Assembly (NCBI RefSeq): GCF_003053845.1 | Contig: NZ_QAYG01000006.1 | Span: forward strand, 186,001-250,000 | Source: Breoghania corrubedonensis | GTDB lineage: Bacteria; Pseudomonadota; Alphaproteobacteria; Rhizobiales; Stappiaceae | Direction: 5' to 3' | Length of the DNA: 64,000 nt | Shown: piece after piece, positions 53,910 through 63,392 of the stretch | How the letters are laid out: each line of letters starts with the position of its first letter | Numbering within the stretch: the first letter of the stretch is position 1 | Notes under the pieces: model-generated | The model's input: only the letters and a program-made list of their open reading frames with translations | Told to the model about the DNA's origin: nothing | Databases searched by the model: none | Translations under genes and position numbers: made by a program

Positions 53910-55160
53910 ATGGGCTCCTATTCGGTTTTCGCGCTCGTGAAGAATGCGTTTTCCCACCATGCCGGCTGGGAGCGGGCCTGGCGCGATGCCGCGCCCAAGG
54001 CGGAATACGACGTCGTCATCATCGGTGCCGGCGGGCACGGACTGGCCACCGCCTATTATCTCGCCAAGGAACACGGGATCACCAATGTCGCGGTGATCGA
54101 GAAAGGCTGGCTCGGCGGCGGCAATACGGGCCGCAACACCACCATCATCCGGTCCAACTATCTGTGGGACGAGAGCGCCGCGCTTTATGAAAAGTCGCTG
54201 CAGCTCTACGAGGGACTGAGCCAGGACCTCAACTACAACATCATGTTCTCGCAGCGCGGGGTGCTCAATCTCGCGCACAATCTCTCCGACGTGCGGGAAG
54301 CCCAGCGGCGCACCAACGCGCTGAGGCTGAACGGCATCGACAGCGAATGGCTCGATGCCGAGGGCGTCAGGGAATTCTGTCCGATCCTCGATATTTCCAG
54401 AACCGCACGATATCCGGTCCTTGGCGGCACGTTGCAGCGCCGGGGCGGCACGGCGCGTCATGACGCGGTCGCCTGGGGACTGGCGCGGGCGGCGAGTGCC
54501 CGCGGCGTCGACATAATCCAGAATTGCGAGGTGACGGGCATCCGCCGCGCGGGCGGCAAGGTCGTGGGCGTGGAGACGGCCAAGGGCTTCATCGGGGCGA
54601 AGAAAGTCGGCATCGTCACGGCCGGGCATTCCTCGGTGCTGGCGCAGATGGCGGGCTTCCGGTTGCCGATCGAAAGTCATCCGCTGCAGGCGCTGGTATC
54701 GGAACCGGTCAAGCCGGTGATCGACTGCGTCGTCATGTCGAACGCGGTGCATGTCTATGTCAGCCAGTCGGACAAGGGCGAACTGGTGATCGGCGCCGGC
54801 ATCGATACGTTTACAGGCTACGGCCAGCGCGGCAGCTTCCACATGATCGAGCATCAGATGGGCGCGCTGCTGGAGCTTTTCCCGGTCTTCTCCCGGCTTC
54901 GCATGCTCCGGCAATGGGGCGGCATCGTCGATGTGTGTCCCGACGCGAGCCCGATCATCTCCAAGACACCCGTCGACAACCTCTTCATCAATTGCGGCTG
55001 GGGCACGGGTGGCTTCAAGGCGACGCCGGGCTCGGGCTTTGTCTTCGCCCACACCATCGCGACCGGCGAGCCGCATCCGCTCAATGCGCCATTCGCGCTC
55101 GACCGGTTCACGACCGGCCACCTGATCGATGAACACGGCGCGGCAGCTGTGGCGCATTGA
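53910..55160 (+). CDS. soxB: sarcosine oxidase, subunit beta
   Basis: Catalytic FAD/FMN subunit of the heterotetrameric oxidase that demethylates sarcosine to glycine, with formaldehyde or methylene-THF and H2O2. 416 residues from ATG 53910 ([14 protein letters not shown]); the ATG nine bases earlier lies too close to the GGGGAG site. FAD motif GAGGHG at 39-44. H184 in [12 protein letters not shown] is the likely covalent FMN site, inferred from studied homologues. The block [19 protein letters not shown] is diagnostic. Separated from soxD by a 295-base gap holding a palindromic element, which is unusual for this operon. Confidence 0.95.
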   Translation: MGSYSVFALVKNAFSHHAGWERAWRDAAPKAEYDVVIIGAGGHGLATAYYLAKEHGITNVAVIEKGWLGGGNTGRNTTIIRSNYLWDESAALYEKSLQLYEGLSQDLNYNIMFSQRGVLNLAHNLSDVREAQRRTNALRLNGIDSEWLDAEGVREFCPILDISRTARYPVLGGTLQRRGGTARHDAVAWGLARAASARGVDIIQNCEVTGIRRAGGKVVGVETAKGFIGAKKVGIVTAGHSSVLAQMAGFRLPIESHPLQALVSEPVKPVIDCVVMSNAVHVYVSQSDKGELVIGAGIDTFTGYGQRGSFHMIEHQMGALLELFPVFSRLRMLRQWGGIVDVCPDASPIISKTPVDNLFINCGWGTGGFKATPGSGFVFAHTIATGEPHPLNAPFALDRFTTGHLIDEHGAAAVAH

Positions 55161-55201
55161 GGGGGAGGAATGGACGGGCTCGGCTTGGACTTTTTCCCAC
55201 A

Positions 55202-55346
55202 TCTCTCCAGGGTCATCCCGGACGCGATGCGGTGCGAAGTACCGCTTCGCAGATCCGGGATCGACCCTCGGTACATGCCGGTCGAGATCCCGGTTCTGCG
55301 CAGCAACGTTTCACGTTGCGGCGAGCCCGGGATGACGCTGGAGAGG
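55202..55346. repeat. dispersed palindromic element, copy inside the sox operon
   Basis: About 145 bases, with ends tctctccagggtcatcccgg and gatgacgctggagagg complementary to each other and nearly identical to those of the element at 9415-9561. It fills the gap between soxB and soxD. Transcription of soxD, soxA and soxG from the soxB promoter must pass through it. Confidence 0.8.
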
Positions 55347-55455
55347 TTCTGTTTCGGAGTTGAATCCCAGGCCGGACGGCAGTGGTTGGCGCCGGTCACG
55401 ACGGAAAGACAACGGCAAAGACACCCGCGACCTCGTCCGTGGAAGGAATAGTGCC

Positions 55456-55737
55456 ATGCTTCTGATCGAATGTCCCTGGTGCGGGCCGCGTGACGAGATC
55501 GAGTTCGCCTATGGCGGCGAGGCGCATATCGCGCGGCCGGCGGACCCGTCGAAACTCAGCGACGCCGAATGGGCGGAGTTCCTGTTTTTCCGCTCCAACC
55601 CCAAGGGGGCGCACAGGGAGCGCTGGGTGCATGCGGCCGGCTGCCGGCGCTGGTTCAACGTGGAGCGCGATACGGTGAGCTACCGGATCAGTCGGGTCTA
55701 CACGGGCGCGTGCGAACCGGTAGGGGAGGGGCAGTGA
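55456..55737 (+). CDS. soxD: sarcosine oxidase, subunit delta
   Basis: 93-residue zinc-binding subunit. The four zinc ligands are visible: C6 and C9 (ECPWCG), H59 and C63 (VHAAGCRRWF). The FFRSNPKGAHRERW motif is diagnostic for SoxD. ATG 55456 begins exactly at the family N-terminus (MLLIECPWCG). Its TGA overlaps the soxA ATG by one base, so they are coupled. Confidence 0.95.
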   Translation: MLLIECPWCGPRDEIEFAYGGEAHIARPADPSKLSDAEWAEFLFFRSNPKGAHRERWVHAAGCRRWFNVERDTVSYRISRVYTGACEPVGEGQ

Positions 55738-58700
55738 TGGCTGAGTTCCGTAATTCCTCAGGCGGCCGCATCGACCGAGCCCGCCCGCTCACCTTCCGCT
55801 TCAACGGCAAGCGCTATCAGGGATTTTCCGGCGATACGCTCGCCTCGGCCCTGCTTGCGAACGGGGTGCATCTCGTCGGGCGCAGCTTCAAGTATCACCG
55901 CCCGCGCGGCATCGTCACGGCGGGCGCGGAGGAGCCGAACGCGCTGGTGCAGCTGGAGACGGGCGGCTATTTCGAGCCGAACCTGCGTGCCACCCAGGTG
56001 GAGCTTTATGACGGGCTGACCGCGTCGAGCCAGAACGCCTGGCCGAGCGTCGATTTCGATATCGGCGCGATCAACGGGTTCTTTTCCAAGCTCTTCGTCG
56101 CGGGCTTCTACTACAAGACCTTCATGCATCCGCGAAGCTTCTGGATGCGGGTCTACGAGCCAATCATCCGCCGGGCGGCGGCCGGTGCGCGGGCGCCTTC
56201 TGAAGCCGATCCCGACACCTACGACAAGATGCATGCCCATTGCGACGTGCTGGTCGCCGGTGCCGGGCCGGCCGGGCTGATGGCAGCGCTGGAAGCGGCG
56301 AAGGCGGGAGCGCGGGTCATCGTCGCTGACGAGCAGGCCGAATTCGGCGGATCGTTGCTGGGCGAGACGAGCGGGATCGACGGTATTCCGGCGGCGCAGT
56401 GGGTTGAAAAGATGCGCGCGGACCTGGCCGCCTTTCCCGAGGTGCGCCTGCTGCCGCGCACCACGGTGACCGGCTATTACGACCACAATTACCTGATCAT
56501 GGCCGAGCGCAAGACCGATCATCTGGGACGCGGTATGGGCGGCGTGCGCCAGCGGCTGTGGAAGGTCAGGGCGAAGCGCGTGGTGCTGGCGACCGGCGCG
56601 CACGAGCGGCCGCTGGTCTTTGCCGACAACGACCGGCCGGGCATCATGCTTGCCGGCGCCGCACGCGCCTATGTGAACCGCTACGGCGTCAAGCCTGGGA
56701 ACACGGGCGTCGTCTTCACCAACAACGACAGCGCCTATGAAGCCGCGATCGATCTGGCGAAGACCGGATGCCGGATCGAGGCGATCATCGATGTGCGTCC
56801 GCAGGCCACGGGCGCCATGGCGCAAAAGGCGCGGGCGGCGGGCCTGCGCATCATCTGCGGCGCGGCCATTGCCGGTGTCGAGGGCGCTAAGCGCGTGAAG
56901 GCAGTCGAGATCGCGCCGCTTTCATCCGATGGCGAGACGGTCGGCGGGCCGGTCAAACGGATCGAATGTGATTTCGTGGCCGTCTCGGGCGGCTGGACGC
57001 CGGCGGTACACCTTCTCTCGCAGTCGGGTGGCAAGTTGCGGTTTGACGAGGCGAAGGCCTGCTTCGTGCCGAACGTCTCGGTTCAGGCGGAAACTTCGGC
57101 CGGTGCATGTAACGGCACCCTTTTTCTGGAAGGCGCGTTGGAGGAAGGCGCGAAGGCGGGGCGTGCGGCGGTCGAAGCCGTGGGGCTGATGCCTGCGCAG
57201 GAAAGCGCCCTGCCGAAGGTCGAGACGGTAGAAGCCGCGCCGATCCACGCGCTGTGGATCGTTCCGGGCAAGAAACCGGTTGGACACGGCAAGGCCAAGC
57301 ATTTTGTCGATGCGCAGAATGACGTGACGGCGGCCGACATAATGCTCGCCTCGCGCGAGGGCTATCGCTCGGTCGAGCACCTGAAGCGCTACACAACCAC
57401 GGGCATGGGCACGGATCAGGGCAAGACCTCGAACGTCAACGCGCTGGCGATCCTGTCGCGCACGCTCTCAAGCCCGATCCCGTCGGTCGGCACGACGACC
57501 TTCCGTCCGCCCTATACGCCGGTGACCTACGGCACGCTTGCCGGGCGCGACGTGGGCGAATTGTCGGATGTGGCCCGCGTCACGCCGATGCACGGCTGGC
57601 ACGTGGCCAGAGGTGCGGTCTTTGAGGATGTCGGGCAATGGAAGCGGCCCTGGTATTATCCGAAAGACGGCGAGAGCCTGCGCGAGGCGGTCAACCGCGA
57701 GTGCCTGGCGGTGAGGAACGGCGTCGGCATTCTCGATGCCTCGACGCTCGGCAAGATCGACATCCAGGGGCCGGATGCGGCGGAGTTCCTGAACCGGGTC
57801 TATACCAACGCCTGGTCGAAGCTCGGCATCGGGCGGTGTCGCTACGGGATCATGTGCAAGGAAGACGGCATGGTCTTCGATGACGGCGTGACCACGCGGC
57901 TTGGCGAAAACCACTTCCTGATGACGACGACGACCGGCAATGCCGCCGCCGTGCTTGACCGGCTGGAGGACTATCTCCAGACCGAATGGCCAGACCTGAA
58001 GGTCTACCTGACCTCCGTCACCGAGCACTGGGCGACGGCCTCCATCGCCGGACCGAAGGCGCGGGAGCTGGTGGGCGAACTTGCGCCCGACCTCGATCTC
58101 TCCAATGACGCTTTTCCCTTTATGTCGATGAAGGAGGCGACGGTCGCCGGGCTTGCCGCCCGCATCTACCGCATCAGCTTCACGGGCGAACTTTCCTACG
58201 AGATCAACGTACCGGCCTATCAGGGTATGGCGCTGTGGGAGGCGATCTTTGCGGCGGGCGAAACGCATGGCCTGACGCCCTACGGTACGGAAACCATGCA
58301 CGTTCTGCGCGCCGAAAAGGGCTTCATCATCGTCGGTCAGGAGACCGATGGCACGGTGACGCCGTTCGATCTCGGCATGGACTGGATCGTCTCGACAAAG
58401 AAGCCCGATTTTGTCGGCAAGCGCTCGTTCTCGCGCCCCGATACGGCGCGCACCGACCGCAAGCAGCTTGTTGGACTTCTGACCGAGGACCCGGAAGAGG
58501 TGCTGCCCGAGGGCGCGCAGATCACGGCGGACGCGGATGGCACACCGCCGATGCCGATGCTTGGCCACGTCACGTCGAGCTACTGGAGCGCCACGCTCGG
58601 CCGCTCCATCGCGATGGCGCTGATCGCCGATGGTGGCAACCGGCAGGACACGACGGTTCACGCACCGCTCGGCGTCAAGACGCTGGCCTGCAAGGTGGTG

Positions 58701-58745
58701 AAGCCGGTGTTTTTCGACAGCGAGGGAGCGCGTCTCAATGGCTGA
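55737..58745 (+). CDS. soxA: sarcosine oxidase, subunit alpha
   Basis: Large subunit, 1002 residues, usual length. Order of domains: an N-terminal ferredoxin-like fold (FNGKRYQGFSGDTLASALLANG, cysteine-poor, as usual here), NAD-binding domain with GAGPAG near 175-180, a second Rossmann part, and C-terminal GcvT-like tetrahydrofolate domain from about 620 (AEFLNRVYTNAWSKLGIGRC; ELSYEINVPAYQG). The formaldehyde formed from sarcosine is thought to pass to the folate site. The start ATG overlaps soxD as TGATG and the end overlaps soxG by eight bases. Confidence 0.95.
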   Translation: MAEFRNSSGGRIDRARPLTFRFNGKRYQGFSGDTLASALLANGVHLVGRSFKYHRPRGIVTAGAEEPNALVQLETGGYFEPNLRATQVELYDGLTASSQNAWPSVDFDIGAINGFFSKLFVAGFYYKTFMHPRSFWMRVYEPIIRRAAAGARAPSEADPDTYDKMHAHCDVLVAGAGPAGLMAALEAAKAGARVIVADEQAEFGGSLLGETSGIDGIPAAQWVEKMRADLAAFPEVRLLPRTTVTGYYDHNYLIMAERKTDHLGRGMGGVRQRLWKVRAKRVVLATGAHERPLVFADNDRPGIMLAGAARAYVNRYGVKPGNTGVVFTNNDSAYEAAIDLAKTGCRIEAIIDVRPQATGAMAQKARAAGLRIICGAAIAGVEGAKRVKAVEIAPLSSDGETVGGPVKRIECDFVAVSGGWTPAVHLLSQSGGKLRFDEAKACFVPNVSVQAETSAGACNGTLFLEGALEEGAKAGRAAVEAVGLMPAQESALPKVETVEAAPIHALWIVPGKKPVGHGKAKHFVDAQNDVTAADIMLASREGYRSVEHLKRYTTTGMGTDQGKTSNVNALAILSRTLSSPIPSVGTTTFRPPYTPVTYGTLAGRDVGELSDVARVTPMHGWHVARGAVFEDVGQWKRPWYYPKDGESLREAVNRECLAVRNGVGILDASTLGKIDIQGPDAAEFLNRVYTNAWSKLGIGRCRYGIMCKEDGMVFDDGVTTRLGENHFLMTTTTGNAAAVLDRLEDYLQTEWPDLKVYLTSVTEHWATASIAGPKARELVGELAPDLDLSNDAFPFMSMKEATVAGLAARIYRISFTGELSYEINVPAYQGMALWEAIFAAGETHGLTPYGTETMHVLRAEKGFIIVGQETDGTVTPFDLGMDWIVSTKKPDFVGKRSFSRPDTARTDRKQLVGLLTEDPEEVLPEGAQITADADGTPPMPMLGHVTSSYWSATLGRSIAMALIADGGNRQDTTVHAPLGVKTLACKVVKPVFFDSEGARLNG

Positions 58746-59343
58746 TGCGATGATGACGGCGGACGCGGGCGAACGGGCCGGCGCGCTTTCCCGGCTCTTT
58801 CAGGGAGGAGAGGCCTCCACGACCGCGGGGCCGCTGACCTTGAGCGAAATGCCGGTGCCGGGGCAGATCAACCTTCGCGGGAACCCATCGGATGCCGCCT
58901 TCGCGGAGGCCGTGGCAAAGGTGCTCGGTTGCAGGCTGCCGGTGGCCGCGAATACGGTCGAGAAGGGCGGGGATTTCTCCCTCCTGTGGCTCGGGCCGGA
59001 CGAATGGCTGGTCTTGACCGCGCCTGGCGCCGAGGCTGAGCTTTCCGCCGGTCTTGTCGAAGCCCTTGCCGGCCAGCACTTTGCGATAACCGACGTGACC
59101 GGCAACCGGGCGCTGTTCCGGCTTTCGGGCACGCCGGCGCGGGAAGTTCTCGCAAAGGGGTGCTCGCTCGACCTGCATCCATCGCGCTTTGCGACCGGGC
59201 AGTGCGCGCAGACCCTGCTGGCGCGCTCCGGCATCATTCTTTCCCAGGTCGATGACGCGCCGAGCTACGACATCCTGCCCCGGCGATCCTTTGCCGAATA
59301 CACCTGGCGCTGGCTGGAGGACGCGATGGCCGAGTACCGGTGA
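58738..59343 (+). CDS. soxG: sarcosine oxidase, subunit gamma
   Basis: 201 residues, the small GcvT-like subunit that contacts SoxA. Family features: INLRGNPSDAAFAEAVAKVLG, LLWLGPDEWLVL, DVTGNRALFRLSG and the C-terminal LARSGIILSQVDDAPSYDILPRRSFAEYTWRWLEDA region. Start is the ATG overlapping the soxA end. Last gene of the sox operon before the dgc genes. Confidence 0.92.
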   Translation: MADAMMTADAGERAGALSRLFQGGEASTTAGPLTLSEMPVPGQINLRGNPSDAAFAEAVAKVLGCRLPVAANTVEKGGDFSLLWLGPDEWLVLTAPGAEAELSAGLVEALAGQHFAITDVTGNRALFRLSGTPAREVLAKGCSLDLHPSRFATGQCAQTLLARSGIILSQVDDAPSYDILPRRSFAEYTWRWLEDAMAEYR

Positions 59344-59347
59344 AATC

Positions 59348-59385
59348 GCGACATCCTGTCGCAATCCGCGCAGGACTTGTCGCAA
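59348..59385. promoter_or_regulatory. candidate regulator sites upstream of dgcA
   Basis: GCGACA-TCC-TGTCGC forms a perfect dyad at 59348-59362. The octamer TGTCGCAA occurs at 59357-59364 and again at 59378-59385, a 21-base spacing that puts both on one DNA face. Direct repeats at two helical turns suit AraC-type activators such as the adjacent GlxA/GbdR-like proteins. The dyad might also be a weak terminator after soxG. Confidence 0.5.
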
Positions 59386-59443
59386 AGGGATGTGAAGCCG
59401 GCTTGCAGCGATTTCAAACTCGGATCGTGAAAGGAAGCTGCCG

Positions 59444-61495
59444 ATGTCCGCTCCGCACGATGCCCTGCTCCGCCCGCTGACGATCAAGGGGCTCACGATC
59501 CGCAACCGGATCATGAGCACCAGCCACGCGCCCTCTTATGGCAAGGACGGACGGCCGCAGGAGCGCTACCAGCTCTATCACGAGGAAAAGGCCAAGGGCG
59601 GCATCGGGCTCACCATGTTCGGCGGGTCGTCGTCGGTCTCGCCCGACAGCCCGGCTGCGCCGTGGAACCAGATCTCGGTCGCCGATGACGGGGTGATCCC
59701 GCATTTCCGCGCTTTTTCCGAACGCATCCATTCCCACGGCGCGGCGCTGATGGTGCAGCTCACGCACATGGGGCGGCGCACGCGCTGGGATACGGAGAAC
59801 TGGCTCGCGACCGTCTCGCCCTCGCGCGAACGGGAACCGGCAAGCCGGTCCATCCCGAAGGAGATGGAGGACACCGACATCGCCCGGGTGGTGGCCGATT
59901 TCGCCGCCGCCGTTCGCCGTTGCAAGGAGGGCGGGCTCGACGGATGCGAACTGTCCGCCGCCCACGGGCATCTGATCGACCAGTTCTGGAGCCCGGCCAC
60001 CAACAAGCGGACGGACGAGTACGGCGGAAGCCTGGAAAACCGCATGCGCTTTTCTGTTCAAGCGCTGGAGGCGGCGCGGGCGGCGGTGGGCGACGACTAC
60101 ATCATCGGCATCCGCATGTCGGGCGACGAACTGATCGACGACGGGCTCTCGCACGAGGATTGCCTGACGATCGCGCGCACGCTCACCGAGCGGGGGCTGG
60201 TGGATTTCGTCAATCTTATCGGCGGGCAGGCGCGCGATCACATCGCGCACGCGATCTCGTTGCCGAACATGTCGTTTCCGGTCGCGCCCTTTCTGGCGCT
60301 CGCCAGCGCGATCAAGCGCGAGGTTGGCGTTCCGGTCTTCCATGCCCAGCGCATCACCGATCTGGCGACGGCGGCGCGCGCGGTGGAGGAAGGCCATATC
60401 GACATGGTGGCGATGACGCGGGCCCATATCGCCGACCCGCATATCGTGAAGAAGCTGATGGAGGGGCGGGCCGACGATATCCGCCAATGCGTCGGCGCGG
60501 GCTATTGCATCGACCGGATCTATGCCGGCAACGACGCCCTGTGCATCCAGAACGCGGCGACGGGACGGGAAGCCTTCATGCCGCACGTGATCGCCAAGGC
60601 GGAGAAGGCGCGGCGTGTGGTGGTGGTCGGTGGCGGTCCGGCGGGGCTCGAAGCCGCGCGGGTGTCGGCCGAACGCGGGCATCATGTCGTGCTGTTCGAG
60701 AAGGACACCACGCCCGGCGGGCAGGTGAGGATTGCGGCGAAGGCGACATGGCGTGAGGCGTTGACCGGCATTACCCGCTGGCTCTTCCTGCAGGCGGAAA
60801 AGAAGGGCGTCGATATCCGTCTCGCCACGGAAGCGACGGCGGACGCGATATCCGCCGAGACGCCGGACGTGGTGCTGATCGCGAGCGGCGGGACGGCGAA
60901 CCGTGGCTCCATTCCGGGTGCTGAACTGGCGCATACGACGTGGGAGGTGCTGACCGGCGCGGTGGAGCCGGCCGAAAGCATTCTGGTCTATGACGGCACG
61001 GGTCAGCATCACGCGCCTTCGTGTGCCGAGGTGTTGGCGAAGAAGGGCGCGCTGGTCGAGATCGCGACGCTCGACCGGATGGTGGGCGAGGAGATCGGCG
61101 GTACCAACCAGCCGATCCACCTTCGTGAGCTTTACAAGCTTGGTGTGATCCTGTCGCCGAACCTCCAGCTCATCGAGATCTATCCTGAAGGCAACAAGCG
61201 GGTCGCGGTGCTGCGCAACGAATACACGCTGGAGGAAGAGGAACGTCTGGTCGATCAGGTTGTGGTGGAATTCGGCACGCTGCCGGTCGACTGGCTTTAT
61301 CGCGATCTCAGAGAGACATCCGTCAATCGCGGCGAGACGGATCTGGACGCGCTGCTCTCAGGTCGGCCGCAGCCCTCGGTGGAGGGGCTCAACGGGGCTG
61401 GCGGTTTCGCGCTGTTCCGGCTCGGCGATGCGGTCGCGGGTCGCAACATTCACGCCGCGATCTACGACGCGGCCCGGCTCTGCAAGGATCTGTGA
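59444..61495 (+). CDS. dgcA: dimethylglycine catabolism protein DgcA, TMADH-like
   Basis: 683 residues. N-terminal FMN-binding TIM barrel of the old-yellow-enzyme type (about 1-345, IMSTSHAPSYGKDG; MVQLTHMGRRTRWD), then an iron-sulfur region and C-terminal FAD/NAD domains (VVVVGGGPAGLEAARV). The iron-sulfur ligands of trimethylamine dehydrogenase are CxxCxxC...C; here C349, A352, C355 and C367 occupy those places (CVGAGYC), so one ligand is alanine. I recall CVGANYC in Pseudomonas DgcA, so this is probably a family trait. It would demethylate dimethylglycine to sarcosine with DgcB as electron acceptor. Confidence 0.87.
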   Translation: MSAPHDALLRPLTIKGLTIRNRIMSTSHAPSYGKDGRPQERYQLYHEEKAKGGIGLTMFGGSSSVSPDSPAAPWNQISVADDGVIPHFRAFSERIHSHGAALMVQLTHMGRRTRWDTENWLATVSPSREREPASRSIPKEMEDTDIARVVADFAAAVRRCKEGGLDGCELSAAHGHLIDQFWSPATNKRTDEYGGSLENRMRFSVQALEAARAAVGDDYIIGIRMSGDELIDDGLSHEDCLTIARTLTERGLVDFVNLIGGQARDHIAHAISLPNMSFPVAPFLALASAIKREVGVPVFHAQRITDLATAARAVEEGHIDMVAMTRAHIADPHIVKKLMEGRADDIRQCVGAGYCIDRIYAGNDALCIQNAATGREAFMPHVIAKAEKARRVVVVGGGPAGLEAARVSAERGHHVVLFEKDTTPGGQVRIAAKATWREALTGITRWLFLQAEKKGVDIRLATEATADAISAETPDVVLIASGGTANRGSIPGAELAHTTWEVLTGAVEPAESILVYDGTGQHHAPSCAEVLAKKGALVEIATLDRMVGEEIGGTNQPIHLRELYKLGVILSPNLQLIEIYPEGNKRVAVLRNEYTLEEEERLVDQVVVEFGTLPVDWLYRDLRETSVNRGETDLDALLSGRPQPSVEGLNGAGGFALFRLGDAVAGRNIHAAIYDAARLCKDL

Positions 61496-61499
61496 CGCC

Positions 61500-63392
61500 A
61501 TGGCCGGGGCGCTCGCCGGCTGGCTGACGGTTGGGCTGCTCGTTGCGGCCGTCGTGATCGCCGTGCACCATTCGCGGCGCTGGCGTGCCGGGGCGGCGGC
61601 CGAGGTCGATCTGGTCGCAGGGCTCAAGGCGTTGCCGAAGCGCTATCTCGTCGATGTGCATGATGTGGTTGGGCGCAAGCCGTTCAACGCGCGCTTTCAT
61701 GCGCTGACTGCGGGCGGCTTTCTCGCCTCGCTGGTGCTGCTGGTTCTCGCCGTCGTGCCGTGGTTTCGCGGGCCTCTCCTTTGGGGGCTCGCGGCGTTGG
61801 CGCTCGCTCTCATGCTTGCCGGGGCGTTGATGGTCGGCTGGCGGCGTCACGTCGTGAAGCCGACGGAGCTTTCCGGTGGCCGCTTCGCGCGCCTGCCGGT
61901 CTCGCTGATCGCCTATGCGGCGGGACTGCTGGTCGTGGCGCTTGATCGCGTGGCGGGCGGTGCGTTGCCGCATGGCGTGACGCTGGTGCTCGCGGGTGTC
62001 GGACTGTTTGGCGGCGCGGATCTGCTGGTCGGTGTCGGGAGGGGGCCTCTCAAGCACGCGCTTCATGGTGCGCTGTATCTCGTTGCTCATCCTCGGCCCG
62101 GGCGATTTTCAGGTCGGGACCGGGGAGGAGAACGGAAGCGTGACAGCGCGCTCGCCCCGCTCAATCTCGACGACGCGAAACTCGGCGTGGAAGTGCCGCT
62201 CGACTTCGCCTGGAACCGGCTCCTCGGTTTCGAGGCCTGTGTCCAGTGCGGACGGTGCGAGAGCGTGTGCCCGGCCTACGCTGCCGGGCTGCCGCTCAAT
62301 CCCAAGGCGCTGATACAGGATCTCGTCGGCGCGATGGAGGGCGGCGCGGCGGATTATGCCGGTCATGGCCACCCGGGGCGTTCTGTGGCGGGAGCGCGCG
62401 GGCCGCACCTGCCGGTGGTGGGAGAGGGCGCGGCGATCCATCCAAATACGCTGTGGGCCTGCACCACGTGCCGTGCCTGCGTCGATGCCTGCCCGATGAT
62501 GATCGAGCATGTGGATGTCATCGTCGATCTGCGCCGGTTCGAGACGCTGGAGAAGGCGTCCGCCCCCGGCAAGGCGCCGGGCGTGCTTGAGGAGCTGCGC
62601 ATCGCGGACAATCCCGGCGGTTTTCCTGCGGTGCGCCGCATCGACTGGGCGTTCGATCTCGCGCTGCCGCTGGCGCGCGAGCGGGAGAAATTTGACGTTC
62701 TGCTCTGGCTCGGCGATGCGGCCTTCGATCTGCGCGGGCAACGCTCGCTGCGCGCATTCATCCGGCTTTTGAAAAAGGCGGGTGTCGATTTCGCGGTTCT
62801 TGGCGAGGATGAACTCGATTGCGGCGATCTCGCCCGCCGGCTCGGCGACGAGGCGACGTTTCAGGATTTAGCCCGGCGCAACATCGCGAGGCTGGAAGGC
62901 CTGTCCTTCCGCCGCATCGTGACGATGGACCCGCACGCGCTGCACGTCATCAGGAACGAATACCCCGCCTTTGGCGGGGCGTTCGAGGTGGTTCATCACA
63001 CCGCGTTGCTGCTGGAGCTGGTGGAAGGCGGACGTCTTACGCTGGGATCGCTGTCGGGCACGCTTACCTATCACGACCCCTGTTATCTGGGACGCTACAA
63101 CGGCGTGACGGAGGCGCCACGCCGGTTGCTCGACATGCTGGGCATGGAGCGCCGCGAAATGGAATTTTCCGGCCTCGCCTCGCGCTGCTGCGGCGGGGGA
63201 GGAGGCACGTCTGTTACCGATGTCGCTGGAGACCGCCGCATTCCCGACGTGCGGATGGAGCAGGCGCGCGAAACCGGAGCGGCCTGCATCGCTGTCGCCT
63301 GTCCCAATTGCACGGTGATGCTGGAGGGCGTCGTCGGGCCTCGTCCGGAGGTGAAGGAGATCGCGGAATTGGTGCTGGAGGCGACGGAATGA
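61500..63392 (+). CDS. dgcB: DgcB-like membrane-anchored iron-sulfur protein
   Basis: 630 residues. N-terminal membrane part with about five helices (residues 7-190), then two [4Fe-4S] ferredoxin motifs starting at C247 (CVQCGRCESVCPAY) and C321 (CTTCRACVDACP), then CCG-type heterodisulfide-reductase-like domain (HDPCYLGRYN near 525; SRCCGGGGG near 562). It would carry electrons from DgcA toward ETF or the quinone pool. The start ATG 61500 lies five bases after the dgcA stop. The stop overlaps the next ATG as ATGA. Confidence 0.88.
   Translation: MAGALAGWLTVGLLVAAVVIAVHHSRRWRAGAAAEVDLVAGLKALPKRYLVDVHDVVGRKPFNARFHALTAGGFLASLVLLVLAVVPWFRGPLLWGLAALALALMLAGALMVGWRRHVVKPTELSGGRFARLPVSLIAYAAGLLVVALDRVAGGALPHGVTLVLAGVGLFGGADLLVGVGRGPLKHALHGALYLVAHPRPGRFSGRDRGGERKRDSALAPLNLDDAKLGVEVPLDFAWNRLLGFEACVQCGRCESVCPAYAAGLPLNPKALIQDLVGAMEGGAADYAGHGHPGRSVAGARGPHLPVVGEGAAIHPNTLWACTTCRACVDACPMMIEHVDVIVDLRRFETLEKASAPGKAPGVLEELRIADNPGGFPAVRRIDWAFDLALPLAREREKFDVLLWLGDAAFDLRGQRSLRAFIRLLKKAGVDFAVLGEDELDCGDLARRLGDEATFQDLARRNIARLEGLSFRRIVTMDPHALHVIRNEYPAFGGAFEVVHHTALLLELVEGGRLTLGSLSGTLTYHDPCYLGRYNGVTEAPRRLLDMLGMERREMEFSGLASRCCGGGGGTSVTDVAGDRRIPDVRMEQARETGAACIAVACPNCTVMLEGVVGPRPEVKEIAELVLEATE

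Noticed and set aside
59414-61120. 568-codon minus-strand frame opposite dgcA
   Set aside because: Shadow of dgcA, rich in Arg/His with no motif.
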